Source of the DNA: JAVJSD01 sp040219575
GTDB lineage: Bacteria; Planctomycetota; Planctomycetia; Pirellulales; Pirellulaceae
Reading direction: 5' to 3'
DNA: 64,000 nt
NCBI GenBank assembly: GCA_040219575.1
Contig: JAVJSD010000044.1
Coordinates: 47,726-111,725 of the forward strand
The position numbers and the translations under genes were made by a program. Under the pieces are notes generated by a model. It was not told the origin of the DNA. It did no database searches and worked only from the letters and a program-made list of their open reading frames with translations. The stretch's first letter is position 1. Each line of letters begins with the position of its first letter. This document shows positions 44,899 through 53,568 of the stretch, one piece after another.

Positions 44899-47800
44899 CT
44901 ACGGGGCGCCGAGCTGCGTCAAGTCGAGGAATCGGGCGTCGTCGACTTCGAAGCGATTCTCGCCCTTCCAATAGAGAATCTTGCGGGCGGCGGCGTACGA
45001 ACGTTCACCGCCGACTTCCAATTGCCGCCAGAGTTCCGCGTTGCTGCGGCCGTCGCCTTCCAGCACGACGAGGTCCTTCGCCTCGGCGTAGGTCAGACGG
45101 TCGGCCTGCGCGTTGAACGACTTGCCCTCGACCACGGCGTTGCCCTTGGCCAGCAGTTCGATGGCGCGGCGACGATTTGTCACCCAGGGCCCCATCTCGT
45201 ACAGCGACAATTCGTCACAGGTGACCGCCACGCCCCGTTCGCCCAGGTCCTCGGGGCGGTCGCCATCGAGCTCCATGTCCCAACGGGGAACCGGCCCATG
45301 GACGGTCTCCACCTGATCGCGGAACACGATCTCGCGCTGATGCAGATTGCCGGTGATTCCACGCTGGTAAATGACCCGCGTGTAGGTGATCTCCGGTGGC
45401 TTGCGAGGATCGGCCGGCGGCGAAGTACGTTGCGGCGATGGTCGTTGCGGCGACGCGGCGGTTTGCGCGAGCGGATTGGCGCCGCCGAGGCGGACGCTGC
45501 GAATTCGGCCCGCTCCCTGGGAGACGATCTCGCCGCTGAGTTGGTCGACGGAGATGTTCGGGGCCTCCAGGCGATCCCAGGCGGTCCGCTGTCCCTGGCG
45601 GTTGTGGCCGTAACTTTGCACGAACACACCTCCGTCGTAGACCAGACGGCGGAGTTCGACATCCTCGGGCTGCTCGTCCTGGGAGAAGTCGACGAACTTC
45701 GACACCGTGGCGTCGAGCGTATCGCCGAACGACGAGGTGTCGGTCCAGCCGCCCTCTTTGTCCCACTCACGCATCCGCGTGCGAACATCGCGGCGAAACC
45801 GCACGACCTGGCCGTCGAACTCCATCCCATCCTGCCAATTGATGTGCACGGGGGCCTTGGCGCCCATGCCGTCGGCCGACTTCTTCGGGGGCAGCACCAT
45901 GTTCCCCGCCCCTTCGATCCACATGCGATTGGCGCCGCGATCGAGTTGCACATTGCTGCCGCTCATCGTCATCCCCCGCGCCGACACCTGGGCGGGACTT
46001 CCGAACACGCGGACGACCGCCTTGGCCTGCTCGGCGCCCGTGATGCGCAGCGTCTCGCCGAGAATATCGAGCGGCGGCTCCGCGGATTGCTGCGGCTGCA
46101 GTTCGCGGAAGTGGACATGGCCGTCGATCGCCACCGCCTCGATCTCGGGATCGACGCCCGGCCGCTGCACGAGTTGGACGCGGACCAGGTCGCCGTTGAG
46201 ATCGAACTTCTTGGGCGACGGCGCCGGTTTGACGGGCTGGCTGCTCCCCACCGTCGAGCTTGCGCGGGGCGCGTTGCCTGCGGGGGAGTTGGACATCGAC
46301 GGCCCGGCGCCTCGCGCCGCGCCGCGTGGCGCGAATCCCGCTCTGGCGCCTGGTGGCAAGATCGTTCCGGTCGGAGCGCGACGAGCCGCGCCGGTCGGCG
46401 CCCCACGAGGAGCGAACTGGCTCCGCGGCCGCACGGGCGGGGGACCCATCACGGGTTGTTTCATCGACGTCAAGCGCACAGAGGCGGGCAGCGGTTCGCC
46501 AAGGCGGCGCGTGGCCATGGAAGACAAGCTCGCTGCGCCCGACAAGGCGACCGGGTCGGCGTAACGAAACCAGGCCTCCAATCGCTTGGTCTTACCGGTC
46601 AGCCGCTCGGAGTCGATCTCCACGTTGCGCAGCGCCAACATGCGGTCCGGCACGACGTCGGTTTCAGGCTTCTCACTGTCGGCATCACCATCCTTCACGG
46701 CGTCGCCGGGTTTGGTGATCTCCTTCAGCCAGATGTGAATCTCCTGGGCGGAGAAGCCGCCCGACTGGGACATCTTGATGCTGGCGCCGTCGATCAGCGA
46801 CAACACATGCACTCCGTCGTGCGGTTGCAGACGCAGACGCTGCCGCCATGCGGCCAACACGCGGCGTCCGCCTTCGGGCCGCAGCGAGCCGTCGAATCGC
46901 CCCGGGCCGTCGGCCCACACTCGACCGATGCGCCCCTCGGGGGCCATCTCGTAGCGCAGCTTGACCGCCTCGACGTATTGATGGGGAGATTGCAGCATCA
47001 CCTTGTGGCGATCCTCGAGATAAATCTGTCCGGTCTTGAAGTCGTACTCCAGGTGTTCGCCGCGGGCGGTCGTGGCGCGGGACGTGGAGGTCAGCACGGC
47101 CGGAGAGCCCGTCGCCACCAGCCGATGCACGGTCAAGCCGGCCAGGGGGACGCTGCGGGTTTGAATCGATTCGGCCGCCGTCTCCGCTGTCGGCTCCGCA
47201 CCCGGCTCGCCGATTGATTCGCGGGGGGCGAAGAAGATCTCCAACCGGTCGCACGTCAGTCGGTCGCTGGCGCCGCCTTGAATCTGATGGGTGACGACGA
47301 CCTGCTCCTCGAACGAGGCCACATTTTCTTCAAAGTCGAACTCGTAGGGTCCGGCGCAGGTGACGTCGATCGGTTCGTCCGCCTTCGGCTTCTTACGGGC
47401 GCCGGCCGTCGACGGCGCGTCGCTGAACATGCTCTTGCCGCTGGCGTAGAGGCGGATGTTGTCGACGTGGAACAGCTCCAGCTTCCGCACGCCGTCGAAC
47501 ATCGGGCCGCCGGCCTCGGCGCCGGAGGAGGGCGAGGGAATGAGCGAAATCTTCATGTCTCGCCCGCTGCCGAAGTTCTTGCCGTAGCGAAAGCGAACCG
47601 CGTTGTGCGTCTTCACATGATCCTCGGCCAACTGCACGTTGTTGGTGAGGATCTCCAGGTCGTCGCCTTCGCCCGGTTTGGTTTCCAGGCTGTGGATTCT
47701 GACTTCACCCAACAACCGGCCGCCGATTAATCGACCGATCTTGGCCCGGGCCAGGTCGAGCGGTTGGTCGAACTGCAGCAGTGCGCCCTGGGGAGTGCGC

Positions 47801-48153
47801 ATCACGATCGGTCGGCCTTTTTCCGCCTTGCCGTCCGACGAGGTATAGAAGATCAGCGTGCAGGGCTCGATGCGGATCCGCCCATCGTCCATCGGCTTGT
47901 AGTCTTTGAACAGCAGTTTGCCCTGCGGCGTCTCGATGACCTTACGGCTTTCCAACTCCCAGGCGCCCGGCGGAAACAGCCGCGCCAGTTCTTCCTGGCC
48001 GCGCGGCCCGTTCTGGATCGCGTCGCCGGTCAGACTCTCCGGGGCGTACTCGATGCGCGGCTCGATCCACGGGACCACCACCAGGCAGTAGCACCAATAG
48101 GCGATCAAGATCACCAGAAAGGCGGCGGCGATGCGGGTGATGGAAACGAGCAC
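44899..48153 (-). CDS. Giant LptC/LptA (OstA)-like LPS transport protein
   Basis: The 1084-residue protein begins with one membrane anchor (SITRIAAAFLVILIAYWCYC) like LptC. Long beta-rich sequence follows with repeated OstA/LptA-type strands: GPYEFDFEENVASFEEQVVV, LEYDFKTGQIYLEDRHKVML, RRAIELLAKGNAVVEGKSFN and ADRLTYAEAKDLVVLEGDG. A Pro/Arg/Gly-rich linker (PRSQFAPRGAPTGAARRAPT) sits at about residue 590. Its gene lies 61 bp after kdsC and follows kdsD, the Kdo biosynthesis pair, as lptC and lptA do in proteobacteria. I infer a fused or extended periplasmic bridge for lipopolysaccharide. Homology is structural in pattern rather than strong in sequence. The alternative is an unrelated beta-jelly-roll envelope protein. 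Confidence 0.7.
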   Translation of the reverse strand: MLVSITRIAAAFLVILIAYWCYCLVVVPWIEPRIEYAPESLTGDAIQNGPRGQEELARLFPPGAWELESRKVIETPQGKLLFKDYKPMDDGRIRIEPCTLIFYTSSDGKAEKGRPIVMRTPQGALLQFDQPLDLARAKIGRLIGGRLLGEVRIHSLETKPGEGDDLEILTNNVQLAEDHVKTHNAVRFRYGKNFGSGRDMKISLIPSPSSGAEAGGPMFDGVRKLELFHVDNIRLYASGKSMFSDAPSTAGARKKPKADEPIDVTCAGPYEFDFEENVASFEEQVVVTHQIQGGASDRLTCDRLEIFFAPRESIGEPGAEPTAETAAESIQTRSVPLAGLTVHRLVATGSPAVLTSTSRATTARGEHLEYDFKTGQIYLEDRHKVMLQSPHQYVEAVKLRYEMAPEGRIGRVWADGPGRFDGSLRPEGGRRVLAAWRQRLRLQPHDGVHVLSLIDGASIKMSQSGGFSAQEIHIWLKEITKPGDAVKDGDADSEKPETDVVPDRMLALRNVEIDSERLTGKTKRLEAWFRYADPVALSGAASLSSMATRRLGEPLPASVRLTSMKQPVMGPPPVRPRSQFAPRGAPTGAARRAPTGTILPPGARAGFAPRGAARGAGPSMSNSPAGNAPRASSTVGSSQPVKPAPSPKKFDLNGDLVRVQLVQRPGVDPEIEAVAIDGHVHFRELQPQQSAEPPLDILGETLRITGAEQAKAVVRVFGSPAQVSARGMTMSGSNVQLDRGANRMWIEGAGNMVLPPKKSADGMGAKAPVHINWQDGMEFDGQVVRFRRDVRTRMREWDKEGGWTDTSSFGDTLDATVSKFVDFSQDEQPEDVELRRLVYDGGVFVQSYGHNRQGQRTAWDRLEAPNISVDQLSGEIVSQGAGRIRSVRLGGANPLAQTAASPQRPSPQRTSPPADPRKPPEITYTRVIYQRGITGNLHQREIVFRDQVETVHGPVPRWDMELDGDRPEDLGERGVAVTCDELSLYEMGPWVTNRRRAIELLAKGNAVVEGKSFNAQADRLTYAEAKDLVVLEGDGRSNAELWRQLEVGGERSYAAARKILYWKGENRFEVDDARFLDLTQLGAP

Positions 48154-48214
48154 AAACTCTCTCCGCGACAGGCGGTGTGGCGCAATAACTCTCGGATGGT
48201 TCGCGTGACGTCGA

Positions 48215-48748
48215 TTAAGGCGACAGGTAGCCCCGGATCAGATCTTCCCAACGCAGCTTTGATTTCAGCAGCATCTCAATCACTTCCCGCACAGCGCCCC
48301 TGCCGCCCGGCAACGTGGTCGTGTAGTGCGCCGCCGCTTGGACTTCCTGCACGGCGTCGGCCACGGCCACGGCCAATCCCATCTGCCGCAGTACGGGGAG
48401 ATCGGGCAAGTCGTCGCCGATGTAGCAAACCTTGGCCGGCTCCAGGTTCAAACGCTTCACTACCTCCAGCGCGGCGGGCGCCTTCTCTTCAAACCCCTGA
48501 CGGACCAGATCGACGCCCAACTCCGCGCAGCGAACCTTGACGATGTGCGAGTTGCGCGACGTAAGCACGCCGAACTCATAGCCTCCCTTTCGCCACAAGC
48601 GGATGCCGAGCCCATCGCGTACGTGAAACGACTTGGTTTCGATGCCCTGGTTGTCGTAGACAATGCCCCCGTCGGTGAGCACACCGTCGACGTCGCATAG
48701 GATCAACTCGACCTGTTTGCAGCGATCTTCCAGTCTGATACGTGCCAC
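48215..48748 (-). CDS. kdsC: 3-deoxy-D-manno-octulosonate 8-phosphate phosphatase
   Basis: The 177-residue HAD-family phosphatase releases Kdo from Kdo-8-phosphate. The nucleophile motif is LILCDVDGVLTDGGIVYDNQ; others are FHVRDGLGIRLWRKGGYEFG, LTSRNSHIVKVRCAELG and the GDDLPDLPVLRQMGLAVAV acid motif. A GTG start at 48748, two bases after the kdsD stop, gives the standard length; the open frame extending to 49384 overlaps kdsD. Clear operon with kdsD and the LptC-like gene. Confidence 0.93.
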   Translation of the reverse strand: MARIRLEDRCKQVELILCDVDGVLTDGGIVYDNQGIETKSFHVRDGLGIRLWRKGGYEFGVLTSRNSHIVKVRCAELGVDLVRQGFEEKAPAALEVVKRLNLEPAKVCYIGDDLPDLPVLRQMGLAVAVADAVQEVQAAAHYTTTLPGGRGAVREVIEMLLKSKLRWEDLIRGYLSP

Positions 48749-48750
48749 GG

Positions 48751-49857
48751 CTACGCCTTGGTTCGAAAGGGAACGGTGGAGGGCGCGTTTTCTTGAATTT
48801 CCCCATTCCGTTTGCAGCGATGGGGCAAGCTGGGTTCTTCTTCGCGACGCATCGGCAGCAAGCTGACGACATCGGTGATGTCGATCAGGCCGACGGGGCG
48901 GTTGGCGGCGTCGACGACGGGCAACTCGCTGATCTTCTTCTCCGCCAGGATTTCCATCGCCTCGGCGATCGCGCAGCCCGACTCGATGCGACGGGGGGCC
49001 GAGGTCATCACGCGCGACAACGGACCGTCGAGGGCGGCCTCCTGGCGGCGCTCCAGAATTCGGGCCAGATCGCTGTCGGTGAAGATTCCCACCAAGGCGC
49101 CTTCTTCGTCGGTGATCATGATGGCGCCGGTGCGCCGGCCCGGCGAACTGAGCCGCACCAGCACGTCGCGGACCGCTTCCCCGGCCCGGGCGAAACGGCA
49201 TTCGTCGAGCGGCCGCATGACGTCGTCCACGCGAGCCAGCCGTCGGCCGAGACTTCCCCCAGGATGATAGCGTGCGAAGTCCTCGCTGGTGAAGCGGCGG
49301 AGGCGGCTGAGCACCAGGGCCACGGCGTCCCCCAGGGCCAGCATGCTGGTGGTCGTCGTGGTGGGCGCCAGTCCCAGGTTGCACGCCTCCTCGATCGGCC
49401 CCAGGTCGAGCAACACATCGGCCGCGCGTGCCAGCGTGCTGTGCGCCCGACAGGTGATGGCCACCACGCGGACCTGCATTTCACGCAGCGGCGCGAGCAG
49501 CGCCACGACTTCGGCGGTTTCACCGCTTGCCGAAAGCATGACGGCGACGTCGCCCGGCGCCACCCGCCCCAGGTCGCCGTGCAGGGCTTCGGCCGGATGC
49601 AGGAACTGGCTCCGTGTGCCGGTCGAGGCGAAGGTGGCGGCGATCTTCTGGGCGATCAATCCCGCCTTCCCCATGCCGCACAAGACGACACTGCCGCCGC
49701 AGCCGGCCAACAGCCGCACCGCGTCGACCAGGGACCCATCGATGCGTGAGGCGAGGGAGGTCAAGGCGATCGCTTCCTGCTGAAGAACGTCGCGCGCGAG
49801 CTGGAGTTGCGCGTCGGCCGACATGCTGTCTGCGATGCTAGCAGATTGACTGCTCAT
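48751..49857 (-). CDS. kdsD: Arabinose-5-phosphate isomerase (SIS plus CBS domains)
   Basis: The 368-residue KpsF/GutQ-type isomerase converts ribulose 5-phosphate to arabinose 5-phosphate, the first step of Kdo synthesis. The SIS domain covers about residues 30-200 (GSVVLCGMGKAGLIAQKIAA, STGTRSQFLHPAEALHGDLG, MLSASGETAEVVALL). Two CBS domains follow (about 210-330: VDDVMRPLDE, IMITDEEGALVGIFTDSDLA, RVMTSAPRRIESGCAIAEAM, ISELPVVDAANRPVGLIDIT). ATG 49857 has AAGGAAG upstream. First gene of kdsD-kdsC-lptC-like. Confidence 0.95.
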   Translation of the reverse strand: MSSQSASIADSMSADAQLQLARDVLQQEAIALTSLASRIDGSLVDAVRLLAGCGGSVVLCGMGKAGLIAQKIAATFASTGTRSQFLHPAEALHGDLGRVAPGDVAVMLSASGETAEVVALLAPLREMQVRVVAITCRAHSTLARAADVLLDLGPIEEACNLGLAPTTTTTSMLALGDAVALVLSRLRRFTSEDFARYHPGGSLGRRLARVDDVMRPLDECRFARAGEAVRDVLVRLSSPGRRTGAIMITDEEGALVGIFTDSDLARILERRQEAALDGPLSRVMTSAPRRIESGCAIAEAMEILAEKKISELPVVDAANRPVGLIDITDVVSLLPMRREEEPSLPHRCKRNGEIQENAPSTVPFRTKA

Positions 49858-50025
49858 GGACGTCTTCCTTGACGTGCGAACGGGAAAGATTCGTCGACCA
49901 TCGCTGGTCGTGCGACCGAGGGGCGGAGGATTGTAGCGTCGCACCGCAACGTCGGCAACGCAAACGGGGCGCGCTTGGCAAACGAGGGAAGATGGCAGCG
50001 TGCGGTGTCAAACGTAGTGGCTGAG

Positions 50026-50098
50026 GTAGCAGAAGTCGTGAGACTTCTGAAAATTCAAACTCCGCGCCGATTTCCCGAACTCTCACGATTTCGGCCAC
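50026..50098. repeat. Full two-armed element, GTAGC...GCCAC
   Basis: The left arm is GTAGCAGAAGTCGTGAGACT with TCTG, and the right arm is CCGAACTCTCACGATTTCGG. It lies in the kdsD upstream gap (49858-50340), next to the large hairpin at 50180. Confidence 0.8.
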
Positions 50099-50179
50099 TC
50101 GAAAATCAAGCCCTGGCGGAGCACGAGGAAACCCTGTGCCGACGGAAGGCGTACGAAGAGACCATCTCGAAACGTGTCA

Positions 50180-50361
50180 GCTAGCCCGGATAATTCATGA
50201 AGTTCGTCGCGAGAGGTCGTAAGGGATTTCGTGGCAAGGCGGACGAACGAATCGCCCGCAGTCGGATTGAAATCCGGCGAGGACGATTCGTGAAGTCCAA
50301 CGCCGTCCACGAAAGCACTTACGGCCTCGCAGCAGATCGCTCATGAATCATCCGGGCTAGC
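50180..50361. repeat. 182-bp element with 55-bp imperfect inverted arms starting GCTAGCCCGG
   Basis: The left arm runs from GCTAGCCCGGATAATTCATG to about 50234 and the right arm ends at 50361 with TCATCCGGGCTAGC. They match at most positions, including GTCGTAAG/CTTACGGC and TTTCGTGG/CCACGAAA. The centre has a smaller CGGATT-GAA-ATCCG hairpin. The right end overlaps the last codons and stop of the GntR-type regulator gene. Confidence 0.85.
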
Positions 50362-51519
50362 GGGCGGCGCGGTGGTTCGCCCCAGTATCAGCGCATGCGG
50401 CGCGAGGTGGTGGACCGGCGGCGCGCCGCCGGGATTCTCGATGGCCGCGATCAGCAATTCCACCGCTTGCCTCCCAATCGCCACCCAATCGGCCTGATGA
50501 TGCGTCAGGTCCACCGCCAACTCGCCCCCGCCTCCCACGATGCTGATGTCGCGCGGCGCCGAGAGTCCGACATTTCGCAACTCTTCAATCAGCATGCGGG
50601 CCATCGAGTTGTTGAAACAGTAGATCGCCGTCGGGCGAGGCGTCAGGGAGATGATCTCCTCGGCGGTTTGACGTGCCCCACTCTTTCCCAGATCGGTGAG
50701 GAACTCCCACTTGCGGCGTCGGGGCAGGCCGAGGTCGCGCAGCGTCTGGCGGAATCCCTCCAGACGCCAGGGATTCAGGTCCGTGGCCTGCCAGTAGGCG
50801 ATGGCGATCCGGCGATGTCCCAGCGACGCCAGATGCTCCACCGCCAGACGCGCTCCATGGGCCGAATCGTCGCGCAGCGTGTTGATCTCCGACATGTGTA
50901 CGTCGTGGTCGATGAGCACCATGGGCACCCCGAGCCCGCTCACGCGGCGCAGCAGTTTCTCCTCGCCGACGGAGGCGAACACCACGCCCGCCAATTGCAC
51001 GTTTCTGCGGAGACTCTGGACGCCCTCGTTCAGATCGGCGATTCGCGTGCGTCGAACGACCAGTTCGCGCCCCGCCTCGGCCGCCGCTTCGAGGGCCCCA
51101 TCGAGCATCTGGCCGCCCACGAATCGCGCCGTCGGCTCCGACGCGCCGTCGGCCAGTCGGTAGTCGGCCTGCACGTAACCGATCACCGCGCCCGCCGTCC
51201 GCATGCGCGGCAGGTCGGTCTCCGCCGAGGCGATAAACGTCCCCTTGCGTCGGAACTTCACCAGCAGCCCCTCAGCCGCCAAGGTCTCGGTCGCCCGTCG
51301 CACCGTTTCGCGGCTGACCCCCAGTTGCTCGGCCAGTTGCACTTCCGTGGGAAGTTTGCAGTCGGGATAGCGGCCCGCGCCGATCGCCTCGCGCAGCAAA
51401 CGCTCGACCTGCGTCACCAGGCTCGGCGCGCGCTCGATACGGCCGGAGGAAGGCGGGCCTTCCGCCTGCTTGGACCTCATGGAGGACTCGGCGGTCTGGG
51501 AGAGTTTGCGGGGCGGCAT
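50341..51519 (-). CDS. GntR-family regulator with LacI-type sugar-binding domain
   Basis: The 392-residue regulator has an N-terminal GntR winged helix (about residues 32-95: LREAIGAGRYPDCKLPTEVQ, LAEQLGVSRETVRRATETLA). A periplasmic-binding-protein-like effector domain of LacI type follows (GAVIGYVQADYRLADG, VVFASVGEEKLLRR, MVLIDHDVHMSEINTLRDDS, LASLGHRRIAIAYWQA). The combination is that of AraR-type repressors, which respond to sugars. It is divergent from the two-triad operon at 51694 and is the obvious candidate to control it. Its last codons (ASPDDS, stop) come from the repeat at 50180-50361. No Shine-Dalgarno precedes ATG 51519; the Met at residue 14 is an alternative start. Confidence 0.92.
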   Translation of the reverse strand: MPPRKLSQTAESSMRSKQAEGPPSSGRIERAPSLVTQVERLLREAIGAGRYPDCKLPTEVQLAEQLGVSRETVRRATETLAAEGLLVKFRRKGTFIASAETDLPRMRTAGAVIGYVQADYRLADGASEPTARFVGGQMLDGALEAAAEAGRELVVRRTRIADLNEGVQSLRRNVQLAGVVFASVGEEKLLRRVSGLGVPMVLIDHDVHMSEINTLRDDSAHGARLAVEHLASLGHRRIAIAYWQATDLNPWRLEGFRQTLRDLGLPRRRKWEFLTDLGKSGARQTAEEIISLTPRPTAIYCFNNSMARMLIEELRNVGLSAPRDISIVGGGGELAVDLTHHQADWVAIGRQAVELLIAAIENPGGAPPVHHLAPHALILGRTTAPPASPDDS

Positions 51520-51527
51520 GAATCACA

Positions 51528-51556
51528 AAAATACAATGCCTGTGTGAATGTGTCAA
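51528..51556 (-). promoter_or_regulatory. Sigma-70-like promoter of the GntR/LacI-type regulator
   Basis: On the minus strand TTGACA (6/6) and TATTTT are separated by exactly 17 bases. The predicted transcript start is about two bases before ATG 51519, so the mRNA would be leaderless or nearly so, or translation begins downstream. The spacer and flanks include TGTGTGAATGTGTCA-like sequence that could hold an operator. Confidence 0.65.
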
Positions 51557-51693
51557 ACAAGGCGGCAAACGGATAGAATCAGCAGCCAGTGATGTGATGA
51601 TGCAAGAGAAGTGAACTCCCGCCTCGGGTCGGTCGTCCGCGACCGATCCCACGGCCCTCGCCTCGCAACGGTCGTCCCACCAGCTGGAGCCGC

Positions 51694-53376
51694 GTGAAGA
51701 ACATGACTCCGATTGCCCCCAACAATCGCCCGGCGCCCGATCGGCCTTCGGCGTGGAGCCTCCTGGCGGCGTTGCTGCTCATCCTTTCCGTTTCCGGCGT
51801 CTCACGCGCCCAGCAACTCCGCGACGTGATCGACGCGGAGGTCAGCGCCGCCTGGAAGAAGCACGACGTCGAGCACGCCCCGCCGGCCGACGACGCCGCC
51901 TTTCTCCGCCGCGTCTACCTCGACCTATGCGGGACCATTCCGTCGTACGAAGAAACGAAAGCCTTTCTCGACGACGACGCCAAAGACAAACGCGAGAAGC
52001 TCGTCGACCGCTTGCTCGACGACCCGCGTTACGCGCTGCATCAGGGCGACGTGTGGGATATGGTCCTGTTCGGCCGCGACCCACCCGGCTTCGACGCCCG
52101 CGACCGCGACGGTTTCCAGAACTGGATCCGTGAGCAGTTCGCCCAGAACACGCCTTACGACGAAATCGTACGGCAGCTGTTGCAGGCCAAAGGGAACACC
52201 ATGGAGCACGGCGCGCCGATGTACCTCGTGCAGTACAAGAGCAAGCCCGAGGACGCGGCCGTCGCCATCTCGCAAACGTTCCTCGGCGTGCAACTGCAGT
52301 GCGCGCGGTGTCACGATCACCCCTATGAAGCCTGGACCCAGCTCGACTTCTACGGCATGGCCGCCTTCCTGGCTCGCCTGGAAGTCGTGACCGTCGGCAA
52401 GAAGGGGAAGGAGTCGATGCTGGCTGTCGGCGAGAAGAACCTGGGCGACGTGCTGTTCACCGGTCCCGCCGCCGAGCAAGAGCCGGGCCAGAAGGGAGAG
52501 CCCGTCAAAGCCAAGTTCCTGCTCGGAGAAGTGCTCGAGGAGCCTCAGCTGCCCGAAGACTTCGAGGAGCCGCGGCGATTCGCGTCGAACAAGATGCCTC
52601 CCGAGCCGAAGTTCTCGCGCAAGGACGCCTTGGCCGACTGGATCGCCTCGCCCGACAACCCCTACCTGGCGCGGGCCATCGTCAACCGCGTCTGGGCGCA
52701 ATTCATGGGCCGGGGACTCGTGCACCCGGTCGACAACATGAGCGAATCGAACACGCCCACGCATCCCGAGTTGCTGGAGAAACTGGCGGCGGCGATGGTC
52801 GACCACCAGTTCGACCTCAAGTGGTACATCCGCGAGTTGGTCAACAGCCAGACGTATCAGATCGGGGCGACCGGGCCGATCGACGAGGCGAAGCCGTACT
52901 GGTTCGCCCGGGCGCGGACTCGCCCGCTCTCCGCCGAGGAACTCGCCATCTCCTGGCGGACGGCCACGTACTACGACGAGGCGATGGCCGCCGCCGGCAA
53001 ACAGCCCAAGGAAGGCGAACGATTCTTCGGCCTGACCTCGGGCTACATGATGAACTTCTTCGGCCAGCCGGAGAACGGCGTGGGCGACTTCATGGGCGGT
53101 CTGCACGAGCACCTGTATCTGAACAACGGCCAGGTGGCGAGCCTGATCAGCTCCGGAGAAAAGAGCCTCCATCACACCCTGACCAATTCCGACGCACCGT
53201 GGGAAGAGCGCATCGATCGGCTGTTTCTCTCGGTGCTGAGCCGATACCCCAGTAAAGACGAACGTCAGCGCCTGGTGGAGTACGTCGCGGTCGACGACTC
53301 GCGCGAAACCGACACCCGCCTGCGGGAAGCCATCTGGGCCCTGATGACTTGCAGCGAATTCCGATTCAACCACTAA
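51694..53376 (+). CDS. DUF1549/DUF1553 (PSCyt2/PSD1) exported protein, copy 1
   Basis: The 560-residue protein has a signal peptide (WSLLAALLLILSVSGVSRAQ). The DUF1549 part (about residues 40-230) includes FLRRVYLDLCGTIPSYEETK and a haem-type CxxCH motif at Cys203-Ala-Arg-Cys206-His207 (LQCARCHDHPYEAWTQ). The DUF1553 part starts near residue 300 (FSRKDALADWIASPDNPYLA, RAIVNRVWAQFMGRGLVHPV) and ends with LFLSVLSRYPSKDERQRLVE and LMTCSEFRFNH. Planctomycete families of this kind are thought to be periplasmic cytochrome-like proteins paired with DUF1501. First gene of the two-triad operon. Confidence 0.92.
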   Translation: MKNMTPIAPNNRPAPDRPSAWSLLAALLLILSVSGVSRAQQLRDVIDAEVSAAWKKHDVEHAPPADDAAFLRRVYLDLCGTIPSYEETKAFLDDDAKDKREKLVDRLLDDPRYALHQGDVWDMVLFGRDPPGFDARDRDGFQNWIREQFAQNTPYDEIVRQLLQAKGNTMEHGAPMYLVQYKSKPEDAAVAISQTFLGVQLQCARCHDHPYEAWTQLDFYGMAAFLARLEVVTVGKKGKESMLAVGEKNLGDVLFTGPAAEQEPGQKGEPVKAKFLLGEVLEEPQLPEDFEEPRRFASNKMPPEPKFSRKDALADWIASPDNPYLARAIVNRVWAQFMGRGLVHPVDNMSESNTPTHPELLEKLAAAMVDHQFDLKWYIRELVNSQTYQIGATGPIDEAKPYWFARARTRPLSAEELAISWRTATYYDEAMAAAGKQPKEGERFFGLTSGYMMNFFGQPENGVGDFMGGLHEHLYLNNGQVASLISSGEKSLHHTLTNSDAPWEERIDRLFLSVLSRYPSKDERQRLVEYVAVDDSRETDTRLREAIWALMTCSEFRFNH

Positions 53377-53404
53377 ACCACTCAAGTGAATGTTGGCGAA
53401 TTGC

Positions 53405-53527
53405 GCGTTTAACCGCAGGCCCAGCGGGCCGCGCGGGAGTTGACGTTGCGGCTAGGATGAGCATGACTTCACGAGAGACCGTCGCGTAACGTCCCGCGTC
53501 GCGCAGCCCGTTGGGCTTGCGGTTAAA
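53405..53527. repeat. Inverted-repeat element, GTTTAACCGCA family
   Basis: The left arm CGTTTAACCGCAGGCCCAGC (with GGGCCGCGCGGGA) and the right arm (TCCCGCGTCGCGCAGCCCGT to TGCGGTTAAACG) are near-complementary over about 35 bases. It lies between DUF1549/1553 copy 1 and DUF1501 copy 1. Confidence 0.8.
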
Positions 53528-53568
53528 CGATGCAATGGAAACACAACGTCGCCCCGAAGGATCATGCC

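Noticed and set aside
44755..47217. 820-residue + strand frame over the LptC-like gene
   Set aside because: Antisense shadow; the minus-strand frame is longer, has a membrane anchor and a consistent operon position.
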